A stretch of 64,000 bases of DNA from Anthoceros angustus (GCA_010909165.1 VJWM01000063.1:434001-498000), one strand, 5' to 3'. Positions 23,801-34,160 are shown, counted from the first letter of the stretch. Notes: a model not told the origin generated them from the sequence alone. Numbers and translations: made by a program.

Positions 23801-25755
23801 CGATACACCGCCACATATAAAGAAGCCCTATCAGCCCTACAAAGTCGAATGGCAAAAAGCCATCGATTCAATACAATAGCCTCATCACAAATCACACTTG
23901 GGAGTCGGTGACCTTACCTCCGGATAGACGCCCATTACATCCAAATGGGTGTTTAAGTTGAAGCTAAATCCAGATGGTACGGTTGCTCGGTTTAAAGCTC
24001 GCCTAGTGGCCCGGCTATACCAAGTTCGTGGTTTGACTATACGTAAAACTTTCATCCGTGAAGCCGACATCTATGCGGATTCTTTTGAGTTATGCTGTAA
24101 AACACAAGCTCCTTGTCCACCGGATGGACGTTAAGACGGCCTTTTAAACGGAGAACTAAAGGAGACTATTTACATGAATGAACCGGAAGGCTACATTACG
24201 ATCCAACTAAGGTATGTCACCATCAAATCTATATACTGATCGAACAAGCAAGAATGTGGAATGCAAGAGCCGACAAGTTACTGTTTGGTTTCAGACTCTC
24301 ACCGCAGATCGCAGTGTATATGTAATGAAGAGAACTAACCATTTTGTATCATTGCAATCGTATGTTGATGATAATTTTCTCTTTGCTAGTGATTCCAACA
24401 TTTTGGCGAAATGAAAGAAGCCCCACAAGAATGGGACATGACCGATGTAGGTCCTTGAAGTTCGCCTTAGGCATCCAGTTTAGCTTTAGCCTCGATAGGA
24501 CTGTGTCACCATCCATCGTGCACACTTCATAAGACAAGCATCGTCCAAATTCAATCTTTCAACATTACATCCTGTCACTACCCTATAGCATCCGGAGAGA
24601 AGTTATCCATCGAGGACCGCCCAACAACTAGCAGACTTTGCGAAATGGCAAAGGTACCCTATAGAAGCGAGGTAGTCTCTTGTACTTGGCTGGTTGGACT
24701 CCCGGACATCTCCCAGTAGGTGTCGTGTCCGCTTCCTCTCAAACCAGTCAAGCGGACTGGCCAAAAGAATCTGCGTTATCCGCAAGGGATAATTTTCTAT
24801 GAAATATACACCGGAAGTGGTATACTTACTTTATTCGATGCAGGCTGGTGATGTGGATTCGAGGAAATCCATCACTGCATATTGTCTCGCATTATGTGGA
24901 TCCGCCATCGTTGGCAATCTAAGAAACTTATAACAAGGAGCCTCTCCTCGATCGAGGCGGAACACGGAGCCCTATCACTTGCAAGACGTGAAATCATATG
25001 GGTCCGTCAATTCATGGAGGGCATTCACGGAAGCAACAGCAGCCACAATATTAGCATGCGATAATCACCTATTGCTCTCACAAATAATCCTATCCTTCAT
25101 GCACGATCGAAACACATTGAGATACGCCCATTTTATTCACAAGAGAAACAGCGTGATCCAGCTTCAATATGTGCACACGAGAATGTTGCGACTTGACTAA
25201 GGGCCTTCCTAAGGCAACCCATGAACAACATCGCAGACATTGGGCTTGACGGGACAAGAACTTATCTCGAAAACAAGCAAGATGCCATCGCAATGCAAAT
25301 TTCTAAGGTTTAGATGCGGCATTTGGGAATCCACAGAGAACACATCTCCGTGTGTTACGCACGCTTATTGGAGCCTATCCCGCATCACCTACACACACAC
25401 ATGAATCACCCCGGATGAAGCATCAAGGTAAACAAATCAGACTCACGAAGCATCTAGCTTTATTGCCATATCAATGCTGCGGGCATGAGTTATGACCACG
25501 GAAGAGGCACGCGCCTATTACCAGCATTTCTCTTTGCGCAGATCTTCACACATTGTAGATGCTTGGGGTCCGCTTCACCTTAATCACCTTGCGGTGAGGA
25601 TGGGACTTAGGAGGGCGATCCGCGGTGCACAAGCCATAGTGGGGGCGCGATTCGAGTGAGTTCGCGACTCAAGCTAAGAATGTGAAGACCGTGGATCTTA
25701 GCGCTTCACCTCAAGCCACCGACGGGATAAGGTTGGCGTTAGGTCCGAGGGGGCG

Positions 25756-25951
25756 TGTTAGATTGGCAATTACCTAATCGACACTAACCCAATATCGCTT
25801 CGTAATTAACTTAGGTTAAAAGCAGTTTACAACACTTTTTGTTTAATGCTTCTTTGAACCTCAATGAAGATATCTGCTTTGCCTACGCTCGCGTTTTTCT
25901 GGTCTCGATCATGGATGCACGGCTCAGTGGCTACGCTGAGCAACCACGATA
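25756..25951 (+). repeat. copia-1 3' LTR
   Basis: Starts TGTTAGATTGGCAATTACC right after the G-rich tract 'ccgagggggcg' (a candidate polypurine tract) and ends at 'accacgata', followed by the GCCAC target repeat. Confidence 0.92.
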
Positions 25952-26230
25952 GCCACCAGTGTTGCTGGTCCAAATCTGCTGACCGGAATGATATGGGTGC
26001 AGCACAAGGTTGCAATCGTGCTGGAGGTCCAGCCTGAGGTGGAAAGCACCATTGAACTCGCCGCCCAGTATCCACCCCGACCTCATCATATGCTGTCACC
26101 TTCATACAGAACAGGGATCCTGGAAGAGGTAGTCATCTGCTGTCGCAACGCCAGGCGCTGATCCTGGTATCAGTGGAACTGCCACTGCCATGAGAGCCAT
26201 TGCCACCCACCTCAGCATGAGCGACGCCAT

Positions 26231-28149
26231 GGCCTGAGTGAGAGTGATTTCTAACTTGCTACCATGTATGCCAGGATTTAAGAGCCGGCGGTGATACAGG
26301 CGGCTACGTCGTGATCTCCTCATGGGAGCTATGGCCGTGTTCGGATATCACACCATACCATACCATATATTAAAGGAGGTTTCGCACCTTACGACTCGCA
26401 CAAGGCAAATCGACATGATACATGCATCATGGGTCCTGTTTCCATTGTTAGTCGGACATTGGTCGAAACCCTTCAAAGGCCAAAAAACAAAAAAAAGGAG
26501 AGTGAAGCTTGAAAATGGCCTTCGCATAGATTTAGCGAAAGTGTCGAGCGTGTTGGTTCCTTCCACAAGAACTTCAGCCTCTTCCTTTCCTAGTGTCGGG
26601 CATGTTGGTTCCTCTCACAAGAACTATAGCCTCTTCCTTTCCTAGTGTCAGGCGTCTTGTTCCTCTTACTAAAACTATACCCTCTTCCTTTCCTAGCCTC
26701 TTCCTCTTAAGGAAGATATCTGACGTCATGCTAAACTACCTCAGTCAATCTTCAACTCGTCTCAAATTTGCCAAAGGCCAACGACAACGCCCGATTTTCT
26801 TCCTCCAAGCGCCAAGGACAATTCTTCTATGTATGTCTTGCATGCGCTCCCGAAGGCACAAAAACCACTTCCTCCTCTCGAGCGCGCAATTCTCCCAGAC
26901 TTCCTTCTCGCAGTTGATTCCTCCGTGCCGCTCGCAACTCTCTTGGTGAAGTATATGGAGATGACCTTCCTCCGGATGCTCTTCGTTCACCATGTCCTCC
27001 GTCATCATCGACATCTTCACACTCCATTCGAACAAAGAAAAACTCACAACCCACTCCCCGCAACGGCACAAAATGTGGCGGAGGTTCTCGGGACCCCAAC
27101 CCTCACTATAGCGCCACACTTAACACGATAAATTTGCAAGGGGGTGAATATACACGTTGAGGGTTGAGTGTCTTTTATCCTCCGAAGAGGGTTCCACATG
27201 GGTGTAAAACATGCGTATACGGGGATTCCCATCAAATGTAGCACCAAAACATGGTATCCCACCATTGGTTGTATTGTGTTGCCGATTGTCAGACGCATGT
27301 GAAGGGTTTCGACATTCCAGAACTTTACCCTTTCCCTTATAATCGGACCCATGTGGTGGACCGTTCGTGCCGGTGTTCTGCAGGTTATTCCTCCCTTTCA
27401 AGTAGGGTTCTAAGTGAGAACATCGAAGTAAGCTCTTTAGATGTGGTCTTAAATAGTCAATGCACACGTTTCCAGAGAAGTGTGGGGAGAGGATGCCGGC
27501 CGGCCGGTGCCCTCTCCCCATAGTCTTAGGTGCAACCTCGAAGGACATAGTGCACGGCTCCTGTTCTCGCTTCCCACGCGCTATTTCAGGAATGCCCCTC
27601 CCCTCGTTCTGGTCTTTGCAACGACAGTGGTTGCTGGATATGTTTGGAAGTGGAATGAGCATCACATGGAACTCACCCCAGTACGTTTAATTGACGTCCA
27701 TTACGCTGAAAACTGCCACCGACAACCGCAAGGTCATGCAACGTCCCCTTTCCCTATCCATTGCAGTATAACCAAGAATGGCGGAAAGTGCGAAAGTGTT
27801 GGAAAGGAACGCCAGTGCCGTGAAAGCAACATAAGAGCCTGTATCTGTATGCAAAAAATTGAAAAACTCTGGAAGGTGTGCCACACGAGGAACTATAACA
27901 AAAAAACCATTCAGACCCACGCAGTCTACATAGGAATAGTTTCCCTCCAAACCAACACGTTTTGTATTCACTCTCTGCATGTTTTGCAAAAGTATATTCT
28001 CCACCTATTACAGAGCCCGTTTGTGTCGTCACATCCGTCCTACTCATCCACTCCAGTTACACCCACCGGAGCGAAGCCAATTCCTCGCTTATTCGCTCTT
28101 TCCGCCCAATGCACTCAAGTGTGTTCTATAAATCCTTCATTCATTTAAC
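26231..28149. other. Lectin upstream flank and unassigned repetitive DNA
   Basis: 26231 to about 26330 is the 5' flank (promoter side) of the lectin pseudogene. A 52-bp tandem array follows at 26541-26695. The rest, to 28149, has overlapping short ORFs on both strands (for example 27480-28148 plus, 27687-28004 minus) with no recognisable motif. It is probably the decayed 3' side of the DUF7869-type element that ends at 28150. Confidence 0.4.
26541..26695. repeat. 52-bp tandem repeat, three copies
   Basis: Units at 26541, 26593 and 26645 each begin 'gtgtc(g/a)(a/g)gcgt' and end 'cctcttcctttccta'. Divergence is mostly substitutions, with one single-base deletion in the third. Confidence 0.9.
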
Positions 28150-28704
28150 TTATTCCTCGATAGCTTTTTGTCCACGTAGATGTTTCCGTGACGTGAGGTT
28201 AAATCCGTAGTAAAGTATTACCGTTTCGTTTACATATAGCTCCTGTATATTTTTGGGATATAACCCCTTCTGCCCTTTCTTAGTTGCGTTCATGACCGGT
28301 TGGTGATTATGCCCTCGTACTATATACTCTTCCACATAACGCCCTTCAAACGCATCTGTATGCTCGGTTCTATACCAATGGACAAGGAAGTGGGGACGTG
28401 GGGCACCAAGTCTGACATCGGCTACCCTCCCTATCCAAAATGGTCTGTTGTGAGTGTCTGTGTGGCATGATGTTGCAATGAACCATCCTTTCTTGATTTC
28501 CGTTACATCCCCATTCGCATGCCATTTCCTGGCGGCCAACGCTTTGCATGCTCCCAAATACATATCCTTACCGTAGGTCCTCATCAAAGCTTCCTCGAGC
28601 AATGCTTCGTCAGGGACATGAAGAGGTGAAGCTGTCACCTCTACATCAGTTCTGGAATACCATTTCCATGGTTCTTGCAAGGCTAACCCGATATTATTTT
28701 CCAC
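28150..28704 (-). CDS. C-terminal module of a DUF7869-type transposon protein
   Basis: An open 184-codon frame, the longest clean one in this repeat block. It carries KKGWFIATSC, RPFWIGRVADV, HFLVHWYRTEH and GRYVEEYIV, a small beta-barrel (chromo/BAH/SH3-like) pattern of the kind I associate with the C-terminal side of transposon-derived DUF7869 proteins. The homologous frame upstream (...EEIAVIVENNIGLALQEPW) continues leftward on the minus strand until it is broken by the gypsy LTR at 28850. The N-terminal part appears to resume beyond the gypsy element at 35.1-35.6 kb. Function is unknown; the assignment is inference from context and motif shape. Confidence 0.4.
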   Translation of the reverse strand: MENNIGLALQEPWKWYSRTDVEVTASPLHVPDEALLEEALMRTYGKDMYLGACKALAARKWHANGDVTEIKKGWFIATSCHTDTHNRPFWIGRVADVRLGAPRPHFLVHWYRTEHTDAFEGRYVEEYIVRGHNHQPVMNATKKGQKGLYPKNIQELYVNETVILYYGFNLTSRKHLRGQKAIEE

Positions 28705-28849
28705 AATGACAGCAATCTCCTCTTGGTCCTTCTAGAAAGCTTCCCACCGCCCACTCAACCGCCACATCACATTGCCTCAAAGCGTAAAGCCCAAATTTTC
28801 AAATGAACGACTCCTTCAGTTGGCCTTAACTGGACGGAGTGCACATGCG

Positions 28850-29600
28850 TGATACTAATCTCCACTTGGGTTTAGTGTTTGATTAGCATTAGTTAATCTA
28901 ATTACTTATCTTTAAGTAAGTAATTAGTGTTAATTAATCTAAGGTGCTTATGCTAATTAAGCATTGATTAGTGTTAATTAAACTAATGTGCTTATGCTAA
29001 TTAAGCATTGATTAGTGTTAATTAATCTAATGTGCTTATGTTAATTAAGCATTGATTAGTGTTAATTAAACATGGTTAGCAATAGCTAAGTGGATAAGCT
29101 CAAGTAATATGCTTTGGCATATTCCTTGCATATTATAGTGTATTCTTAGGATACAATAGCTGGATAAGCTCAAGTAATATGCTTTGGCATATTCCTTGCA
29201 TATTATAGTGTATTCTTAGGATATTTCTGCATACCGATGCCAATAGGATATCTTAGAATATGATGCCAGGTCTAGTATATATAGACCCTTCCATTGAGGA
29301 CAAGCGATCATAGCTTGTCCTCTAGATATGCAATGCAAGAGCGTTGTGAGGCCAAAGCTATGACCGAGAGCGATGTGTGAGGAATTTGCGTGTTGTTCTC
29401 GTGGGAGAGTGTGTTTGTGCCACGACGCAGCTACTCCCTCCTGTTGATCTCAGGCACGCCAGCGATGTGCTTAGCTGTGCGCCAGCGATGCTAGGCGATG
29501 CCAGTGACGCGATGCCAGCGATGCTAGGCGATGCTAGCGATAGGCCATGCTAGGTGATGCCAAGCGACCCTAGGCCATGCTAGGCTAGGCGAGGCTACGC
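28850..29600 (+). repeat. gypsy element 5' LTR
   Basis: Starts TGATACTAATCTCCACTTGGG. It contains three approximately 44-bp AT-rich units ('cttatgctaattaagcattg' and 'attagtgttaatta') and a doubled block near 29090-29230 ('tggataagctcaagtaatatg'). It matches 34318 onward to about 29440, after which it passes into a GCGATGC-rich minisatellite, so its 3' limit is uncertain. Compared with the other LTR it differs mainly by 1-4 bp indels. Confidence 0.8.
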
Positions 29601-29615
29601 GAGGCAACGCTAGCT
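29462..29615. repeat. GCGATGC(TAGG/CAG) minisatellite
   Basis: A run of about ten imperfect 9-11 bp units ('gcgatgctag', 'gcgatgccag', 'gccatgctag'), absent at the equivalent place in the 3' LTR. It looks like a local expansion at the end of the 5' LTR and covers the place where a primer-binding site would be expected. Confidence 0.75.
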
Positions 29616-29651
29616 TTAAGCAGGCAAGGGACTCTCAAGTGTGCCCAAGGC

Positions 29652-29935
29652 TTGAGGCCAGAGGGGACCAAGCCCAAGGCAGAGGAGGAGAAGAAGCTCG
29701 CCAAGGCCAGAGGAGGCGAAGCCCAAGCCAAGGCCAAGGAGAGGAGGCGAAGAAGCCCAAGTCCAAGGCCAAGGAGAGGAGGCGAAGAAGCCCAAGTCCA
29801 AGGCCAAGGAGAGAGGAGAAGAAGCCCAAGCCCAAGGAGAGGAGGCGAAGAAGCCCAAGTCCAAGGAGAGAGGAGGCGAAGAAGCCCAAGTCCAAGGCCA
29901 AGGAGAGGAGAGAAGAAGGCAAGAAGCCCTACCAA
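29652..29935 (+). repeat. Purine-rich coding-like minisatellite (GGCGAAGAAGCCCAAG)
   Basis: About eight imperfect units of 33-39 bp built from 'gaggcgaagaagcccaag' and 'tccaaggccaaggaga'. All forward frames give Lys/Arg/Ser/Pro-rich peptide (for example RRRSPSPRP). The same phrase recurs at about 30755-30805 inside the gag-like frame, so the array may have grown from it. Confidence 0.85.
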
Positions 29936-30320
29936 GGAGAGGAATGAGGCCTCCAGGGGCCTTTTAAGGCCAACCAACCAAGGGAGAAACAAGAGTATTT
30001 TACTCTTGGGCCCGGATTCCAAGGGATAAGGGAAGCGGATAGACATGGGTATGTCATCAGTCCATTTGATTTCACTTTCTGTCCAAAAGTCCTAGTTAGC
30101 CGCACCCCATCCAGGTACTGATCCACCACGGTGCTTAACTGGAGTTCCTATGCCTTTGCTATCCAACTCACCCAGCTCACATTTTTGAGTAGCCTGCAGA
30201 GTATTTGTATGCGATTTTAACATGCATAGATACTTAGAGGTTTCACTAATCACGATCTAAGATAGCGGGTGTGTTAACCTTGATTAAGGGTTTGATCTAG
30301 CCACTAACCGCCTGGAGTGC

Positions 30321-30896
30321 ATGCCTGGACACACTCGATCCGGACGGAGCTACCAACCAGCAAGTCCATCAGAGCGAATTCGAAGTCCCGACCAAGAGGG
30401 AGAAGTGCGAACACCTCGATTTTGGTACCACCGAAGGACGCGGAGGAACCCAGCGACACAATCAACAATCTTTGAAGGATCTGTGAGTGGCAACACACAA
30501 GACACGTTAGTGCTGCCGGGACAACTCAGCGGAAGCGACAGCGAGGAGGACTTGTCTCTTGGAGTCGTCAAGATGGGAGGAGACAAGGATCGAATGGAGT
30601 TGTTCACAGAAGCGGCACCTTGCCACCGGAGGACTTCATCGAGAAGTACGGTGTGTGGAGATGGAATTGAAGACCGGATACACGAAGCGATACGGCTTCA
30701 TCCAAATGCCAAGTACTTGGGGATGAAGCATTGGCGTGCTATCGCGAGCACAAGGCGAGAGAGGAGGCGAAGCCCAAGGCCAGAGGAGGAGAAGAAGCCC
30801 AAGGAGAACTGCAGACGGAGCGTGGCACCGAGTGGGCACGATCCCATCGAAGAGATGTTTGACATCTTCCTACCGGAGTTTCGCAAGCACGGATGA
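30321..30896 (+). CDS. gypsy gag-like N-terminal frame
   Basis: A 191-codon open frame starting MPGHTRSGRSYQPASPSE. It is basic and Ser-rich with an acidic patch (GSDSEEDLSLG), and ends FDIFLPEFRKHG. It includes one unit of the RRSPRPEEEKKPK repeat. Frame changes around 30610-30720 suggest the original gag ran in more than one current frame. No capsid fold can be claimed. Confidence 0.5.
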   Translation: MPGHTRSGRSYQPASPSERIRSPDQEGEVRTPRFWYHRRTRRNPATQSTIFEGSVSGNTQDTLVLPGQLSGSDSEEDLSLGVVKMGGDKDRMELFTEAAPCHRRTSSRSTVCGDGIEDRIHEAIRLHPNAKYLGMKHWRAIASTRRERRRSPRPEEEKKPKENCRRSVAPSGHDPIEEMFDIFLPEFRKHG

Positions 30897-32470
30897 GAAG
30901 ATCTCCGATGACACTTCAAGATGAAGTCAGCGAGACCGCAAGATGGCTTATCAAGAATCGACCTGGTACGTGACACCAAGATCATGAGTGACCGATCGCC
31001 GCAGAGAAGTACTTGGCATTGCCATATGCACGTGCATGAAGGTGCAACAAGCGGTGCACAAAGACGGCGGGGCAACACTACACCCTCAAGGAAGTGAGAT
31101 GGTCGACAAGATAGGGCCCGACACTTTCTCGTGGTCTTGCAAGTGATTACTCCAGACAAGTAGGAGTGGTGGACGACATGACCGACGCGGAGGTCGAGTG
31201 GAGGAGCTCGGCGAGACAAGCCCCCAGCCCCAAGTGACGAGCCCTGCGTGAGGTGCCGAGGACGGACCATTCCCTCATGAGTGCGAGCATGCATTCGGAG
31301 GAGTCAAGGGTGAGGAGCCATGCCCTAGGTGTGGGAGGTACGGCACAATGAAGCGGCATGTTGGGAGAAGCATCCGAATTGCGGCCTCACGGGTTATCGA
31401 AAAGCAACCCCGGCCAATGCATCTGCCACAACCTCATCCACAAAATCAAGAGCAAAGGCGCGTGGAGGAGGCACCGCAAGTCCCGTGGACAAAAGAAACG
31501 GAAGCATCAAAGAAGACGATGGCCTACGTGGCACGCCTTGCAAAGCCGGAGAAGTTGGTGCGGAAGGCGAAGATCAAGGAGAGCAGTAGTTCATCATCAG
31601 AGGACGAAGAAGATGAGCACAAGCTTGGATACATGGCGACTGTGATCAGATCCAAGGGCAAGGGGAAGAAACCTCTGGCAGCTACGATAGCTCGGAGGAA
31701 GAAGAGGACGTCTTGACACCTGCAGTGCGGAAGACACGGAAGGAAGCTTCGGGATCCTCTTCCCGAACCTATGCCAAGATGCCAAAGTCGTTTGAGCCAT
31801 TGCCAGGAGCAACGTGGGAGCAACATCAAAGTCCAGTGGGCGATGTGGAGAAACCCATGCAGATTGTCGACGGAGACGATGGCACAAAAGCTTCTGGAGA
31901 TGCCATGTTTCAGCCTACAAGACATGGGGTTGAGCGCGAAGGAAGTCAGGGGTTTGACTCGAATAATGTTGACAATCCTTGAAGACGAAGCAAGTGTCGA
32001 CAATGTGCCACAGGAGGTAGCAATGATGTCACTGCTGACCTCCGAACCAAGCATCTCTGTAGAGAATCGGAATGCTGCACGAGTGGGGGTGGCTTTGGTC
32101 AACAATTGGGAGAGGCACATTGAAATCAATGAATTCGCACCAAGGAGGGTGTTGATTGACACCGGAGCAACCGGTGATCGTTGGAAGAAGAGTGAAGGAA
32201 GCGTTGGGTCTCCACCAAGAAAGGTTGAAGGAAACCAAGTGGAAGATCCAGATCATGGGACCACGGAGCATGTGTTGGGGTGACAAGGTACAAGCTGAAG
32301 GTTTCATTCAAACCAAGAATGCAGACTTCACCTTTGTCGAGGTACACCGCTGGTCACCACATTTTGATGTCTTGGGAGCGGACGCTTTGTACAAACCTCG
32401 AGTCATGGTGGATTTGTGGACGGAGACATACTATCGACCAGTGGAGAAGCCGGAGCAAAACCGATGAACG
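30897..32470 (+). pseudogene. gypsy gag zinc-knuckle and protease remnants
   Basis: Near 31240-31350 two CxxC starts (PCVRC, PCPRC) followed by CWEKHPNC recall retroviral-type zinc knuckles. An acidic Ser-rich linker follows (SSSSSEDEEDEHK at about 31580-31620). RRVLIDTGATG at 32143-32175 is the aspartic-protease active site. LGADALYKPRVMVDLWTETYY (about 32370-32430) closes the region. Several frame changes and stops occur between these blocks. Confidence 0.65.
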
Positions 32471-32819
32471 GATTGTGATCCCTCCGCATGCATGGCAAGG
32501 ATCATGAGAACCTCATTGCCAGCGTCTACCCAGTGTTTGGCGCCAGAGTGAAGGACACGCCATACGTGCTTGAACCTCTTGGCGTGTGAAACAACGACCG
32601 ATGGAGGATTTCGACGAGGAGGAGGAAAACAAGCTAGGGTTGCAACCACCCTCGGAGGAGGTTCTTCAAGTCACTCGGACGGAGTGACTGCAGCAATGAG
32701 CCGTGCAAAGCTGTGGAGGATGGTGCAAGAGGACCAAGGTCCTATGAGCCGAGAACTCAAAGTTCTTGCCTAGGGTTGAGCCTGTTGTGACCTAAACACC
32801 GGTCATCACATGGCGACCT

Positions 32820-33720
32820 CGGAAGACGGCATAGTGCTCGTGGAACTCTTTGGAGGCATCGCCAGCGTGCTAAAGTGTGGCATCAAAGTGCGAAGATCGT
32901 GCATTGTGACCCGGATCCAAAAGCAAGGATTGTGTCACGTGTAAGAGACTTGATGGGGAGTACCTAACCTCGACGTGGGAGTCGGTGAAGGGTTACCGAG
33001 GCGCCGATGGATGTTCGCATGATAGGGTTGTCCCATTTGAGTTGTCTTGGGCAACCGGTGGACCTTGTCATCGCAGTTGGGAGTGTCAAGGACTATCCTC
33101 TGCAGTAAGGGTCAAGGTCCAAGGATCCACGAACAAAGCATTGTTCTATGACTGATGAGGATCTTGCGCTTGATCCAAGGGCAAGAAAGGCCTTGTGGAT
33201 ACATGTTGGAGAATGTGCCAAGATGCATGAGCGTGAAGAAGCAAGTTCGGAGGACTTTGCCACGATCCGAGGAGTGTTGGGTCGAGCTTCTATTGGATGC
33301 ACTCAATTTGGTTCGAGGGCTCATAGGTTGAGGTCCATGTGGACTAACCTTGCTCCTTGGAACATTTGAAGTGTGCGAGGTCGCTCACCAAGCGACCTAA
33401 TCATGTTGTCAAGGATGTGCTAGCATCGGAAGGCATGCCCAACAAGTCATCAAGATCGACAAGCCGCACTTCCGTGAACACGCCTGACACCCCATGGCGG
33501 CTTGGCCAACCTTTGTGTCTAAGTCCAAGTCTTACGCCTTCAGGAACCATGGCCCCGGGTTGTGGTACATGGCGAGGTTTTGGGAGAGCCAACAACCAGG
33601 AGAGGAGTTGGCCATGGGATTTGATGCCGAGCCAGAGACACCGGAGTGACCGAAGGAAGGTCGATTGCTTGGGCAAGCATTTGACGTGAACATGATGACT
33701 GGTTGTTTAGCCGGAGTCGC
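32820..33720 (+). pseudogene. C5 DNA cytosine methyltransferase domain (DNMT3-like), frameshifted, inside the gypsy element
   Basis: Conserved blocks appear in the canonical order. Motif I/SAM loop is GIVLVELFGGIASVL (about 32829-32873). The next block is CDPDPKARIVSRVRDLMG (about 32908-32961). VDLVIAVG (33058 on) is followed, after a frame change, by ECQGLSSA, where motif IV normally has PCQ/PCN with the catalytic Cys. GYMLENVPRC near 33200 holds the ENV of motif VI. FGSRAHRLRSMWTNLAPW (33308-33361) fits motif VIII. GPGLWY...ELAMGFDAE (about 33555-33640) and LLGQAFDVNMMTGCLAG (about 33667-33717) fit the motif IX-X end. The RAHR..WTNL and RLLGQAF...LA ends are nearest to the DNMT3 style. At least four frameshifts make it inactive here. 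Capture of C5 methyltransferases by retrotransposons is known in dinoflagellates and charophyte algae. Confidence 0.8.
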
Positions 33721-33869
33721 TACCAACTTCAAACCAAGAAGGCGGGGTTGAAGCAGCGGTTGAAGGGTGAGCCGCACTCGCATCTCAGGAGAAGGCGAGT
33801 TTGGAGGGCAAGGAGAGCGAGCACGAGAGGAAGCGTGCAAGCCATCGAGCCACAACCACATGAGTGGTT

Positions 33870-34160
33870 ATAATCGAGTTGAAGAGCAATCAACCCGCCT
33901 AAAGGAGTTGTTGGAGGCATCGCGACATGTGTTTGCTTTCACGCTATGGAGATGGGGAAGTACACCAAAGGGAAGTTCCACATAGAACTAATCAAGAATG
34001 AACCAGTGTTCGCAGGAGGCACAGTGAAGGCAAGAAGAAAATGACGAGCAACCGGGGAGAGTAGTCCACATGAGCCCATAAGGATGTCAAGCCTCCACTC
34101 ATGGACAAGGTTCATAACCTCCGACGACATTCCAAGGAGATTGGTTTTGTGCACAATGCG
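33870..34160 (+). pseudogene. gypsy reverse-transcriptase N-terminal stump
   Basis: RLKELLEASRHVFAFT (33892-33939) continues after a frame change into MGKYTKGKFHIELIKNEPVF. This matches the 'vFAfs...G...f.I.L....P' entry of Ty3/gypsy RT. Nothing resembling YxDD, RNase H or integrase follows before the 3' LTR, so most of pol has been deleted. Confidence 0.6.

Larger units (their letters stand above)
19385..25320 (+). pseudogene. copia-1 gag-pol remnants
   Basis: Gag-like pieces occur at 19427-19654 (AWEKQDKRASIILSTLDRNM) and 19681-20106 (ESDSVEHHLHKF...). The protease/zinc-binding start is near 20215-20265 (VVLDSYTHHIC, where a DSGATxH motif is expected). Integrase pieces are near 20610-20640 (WHHRLA) and 20795-20820 (HIDICGPMS), with duplicated LRSDNAKEYL segments near 20975 and 21590. 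The RT starts with WVFKLKLNPDGTVARFKARL at 23949 and continues to SYVDDNFLFASD near 24360. RNase H has SSIEAEHGALSLARREIIW near 24940. Frames change repeatedly and no long ORF survives, so this copy cannot make its proteins. Confidence 0.85.
18184..25951 (+). mobile_element. Ty1/copia LTR retrotransposon (copia-1), full length but decayed
   Basis: About 200-bp LTRs (18184-18383 and 25756-25951) bound a 7.4-kb interior. An initiator-Met primer-binding site follows directly after the 5' LTR and a G-rich polypurine tract precedes the 3' LTR. The 5-bp target duplication GCCAC is at 18179-18183 and 25952-25956, inside the lectin gene. Interior order gag, protease, integrase, reverse transcriptase, RNase H is that of copia. 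Stops and frameshifts occur in every domain, and large tandem duplications enlarge the integrase-RT part. Confidence 0.93.
18013..26230 (-). pseudogene. GNA-type (bulb) mannose-binding lectin, split by a copia insertion
   Basis: The minus strand starts at the ATG at 26228-26230. A signal peptide (MASLMLRWVAMALMAVAV...) is followed by DDYLFQDP, LYEGD, NGAFHLR and LQHDCNLVLH, then IWTSNTGG. Coding is interrupted at 25952 by the retroelement and resumes at 18183 with MQYDCNAVLH and VQADGNAVVYDGNGVALYRG, stopping at 18013. The three QxDxNxVx(Y) blocks are the mannose-binding sites of the beta-prism II fold; the first two end in His rather than Tyr. In the family these are secreted, small (about 110-150 residue) defence or storage lectins. 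Besides the insertion there are at least two frameshifts (after FQDP, and between NAVLH and the SGTAGHGSG stretch) and in-frame stops, so the copy was dead or dying independently. Coding parts are 18013-18183 and 25952-26230. Confidence 0.85.

Noticed and set aside
25827-26105. 92-codon minus-strand frame across the copia-1 LTR and lectin
   Set aside because: It is a different frame from the lectin motifs and crosses the insertion junction, so it is a chance frame.
27480-28148. 222-codon plus-strand ORF
   Set aside because: It has no motif and erratic composition, and it overlaps equally long minus-strand frames. There is no support as a gene.
28880-29075. AT-rich 44-bp repeats considered as a CRISPR-like array or satellite
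   Set aside because: They are part of the gypsy LTR and recur at the same place in the other LTR.
32829-32873. VELFGGIA reading as an ordinary host methyltransferase gene
   Set aside because: It sits between retroelement protease and RT, inside paired LTRs, without introns.
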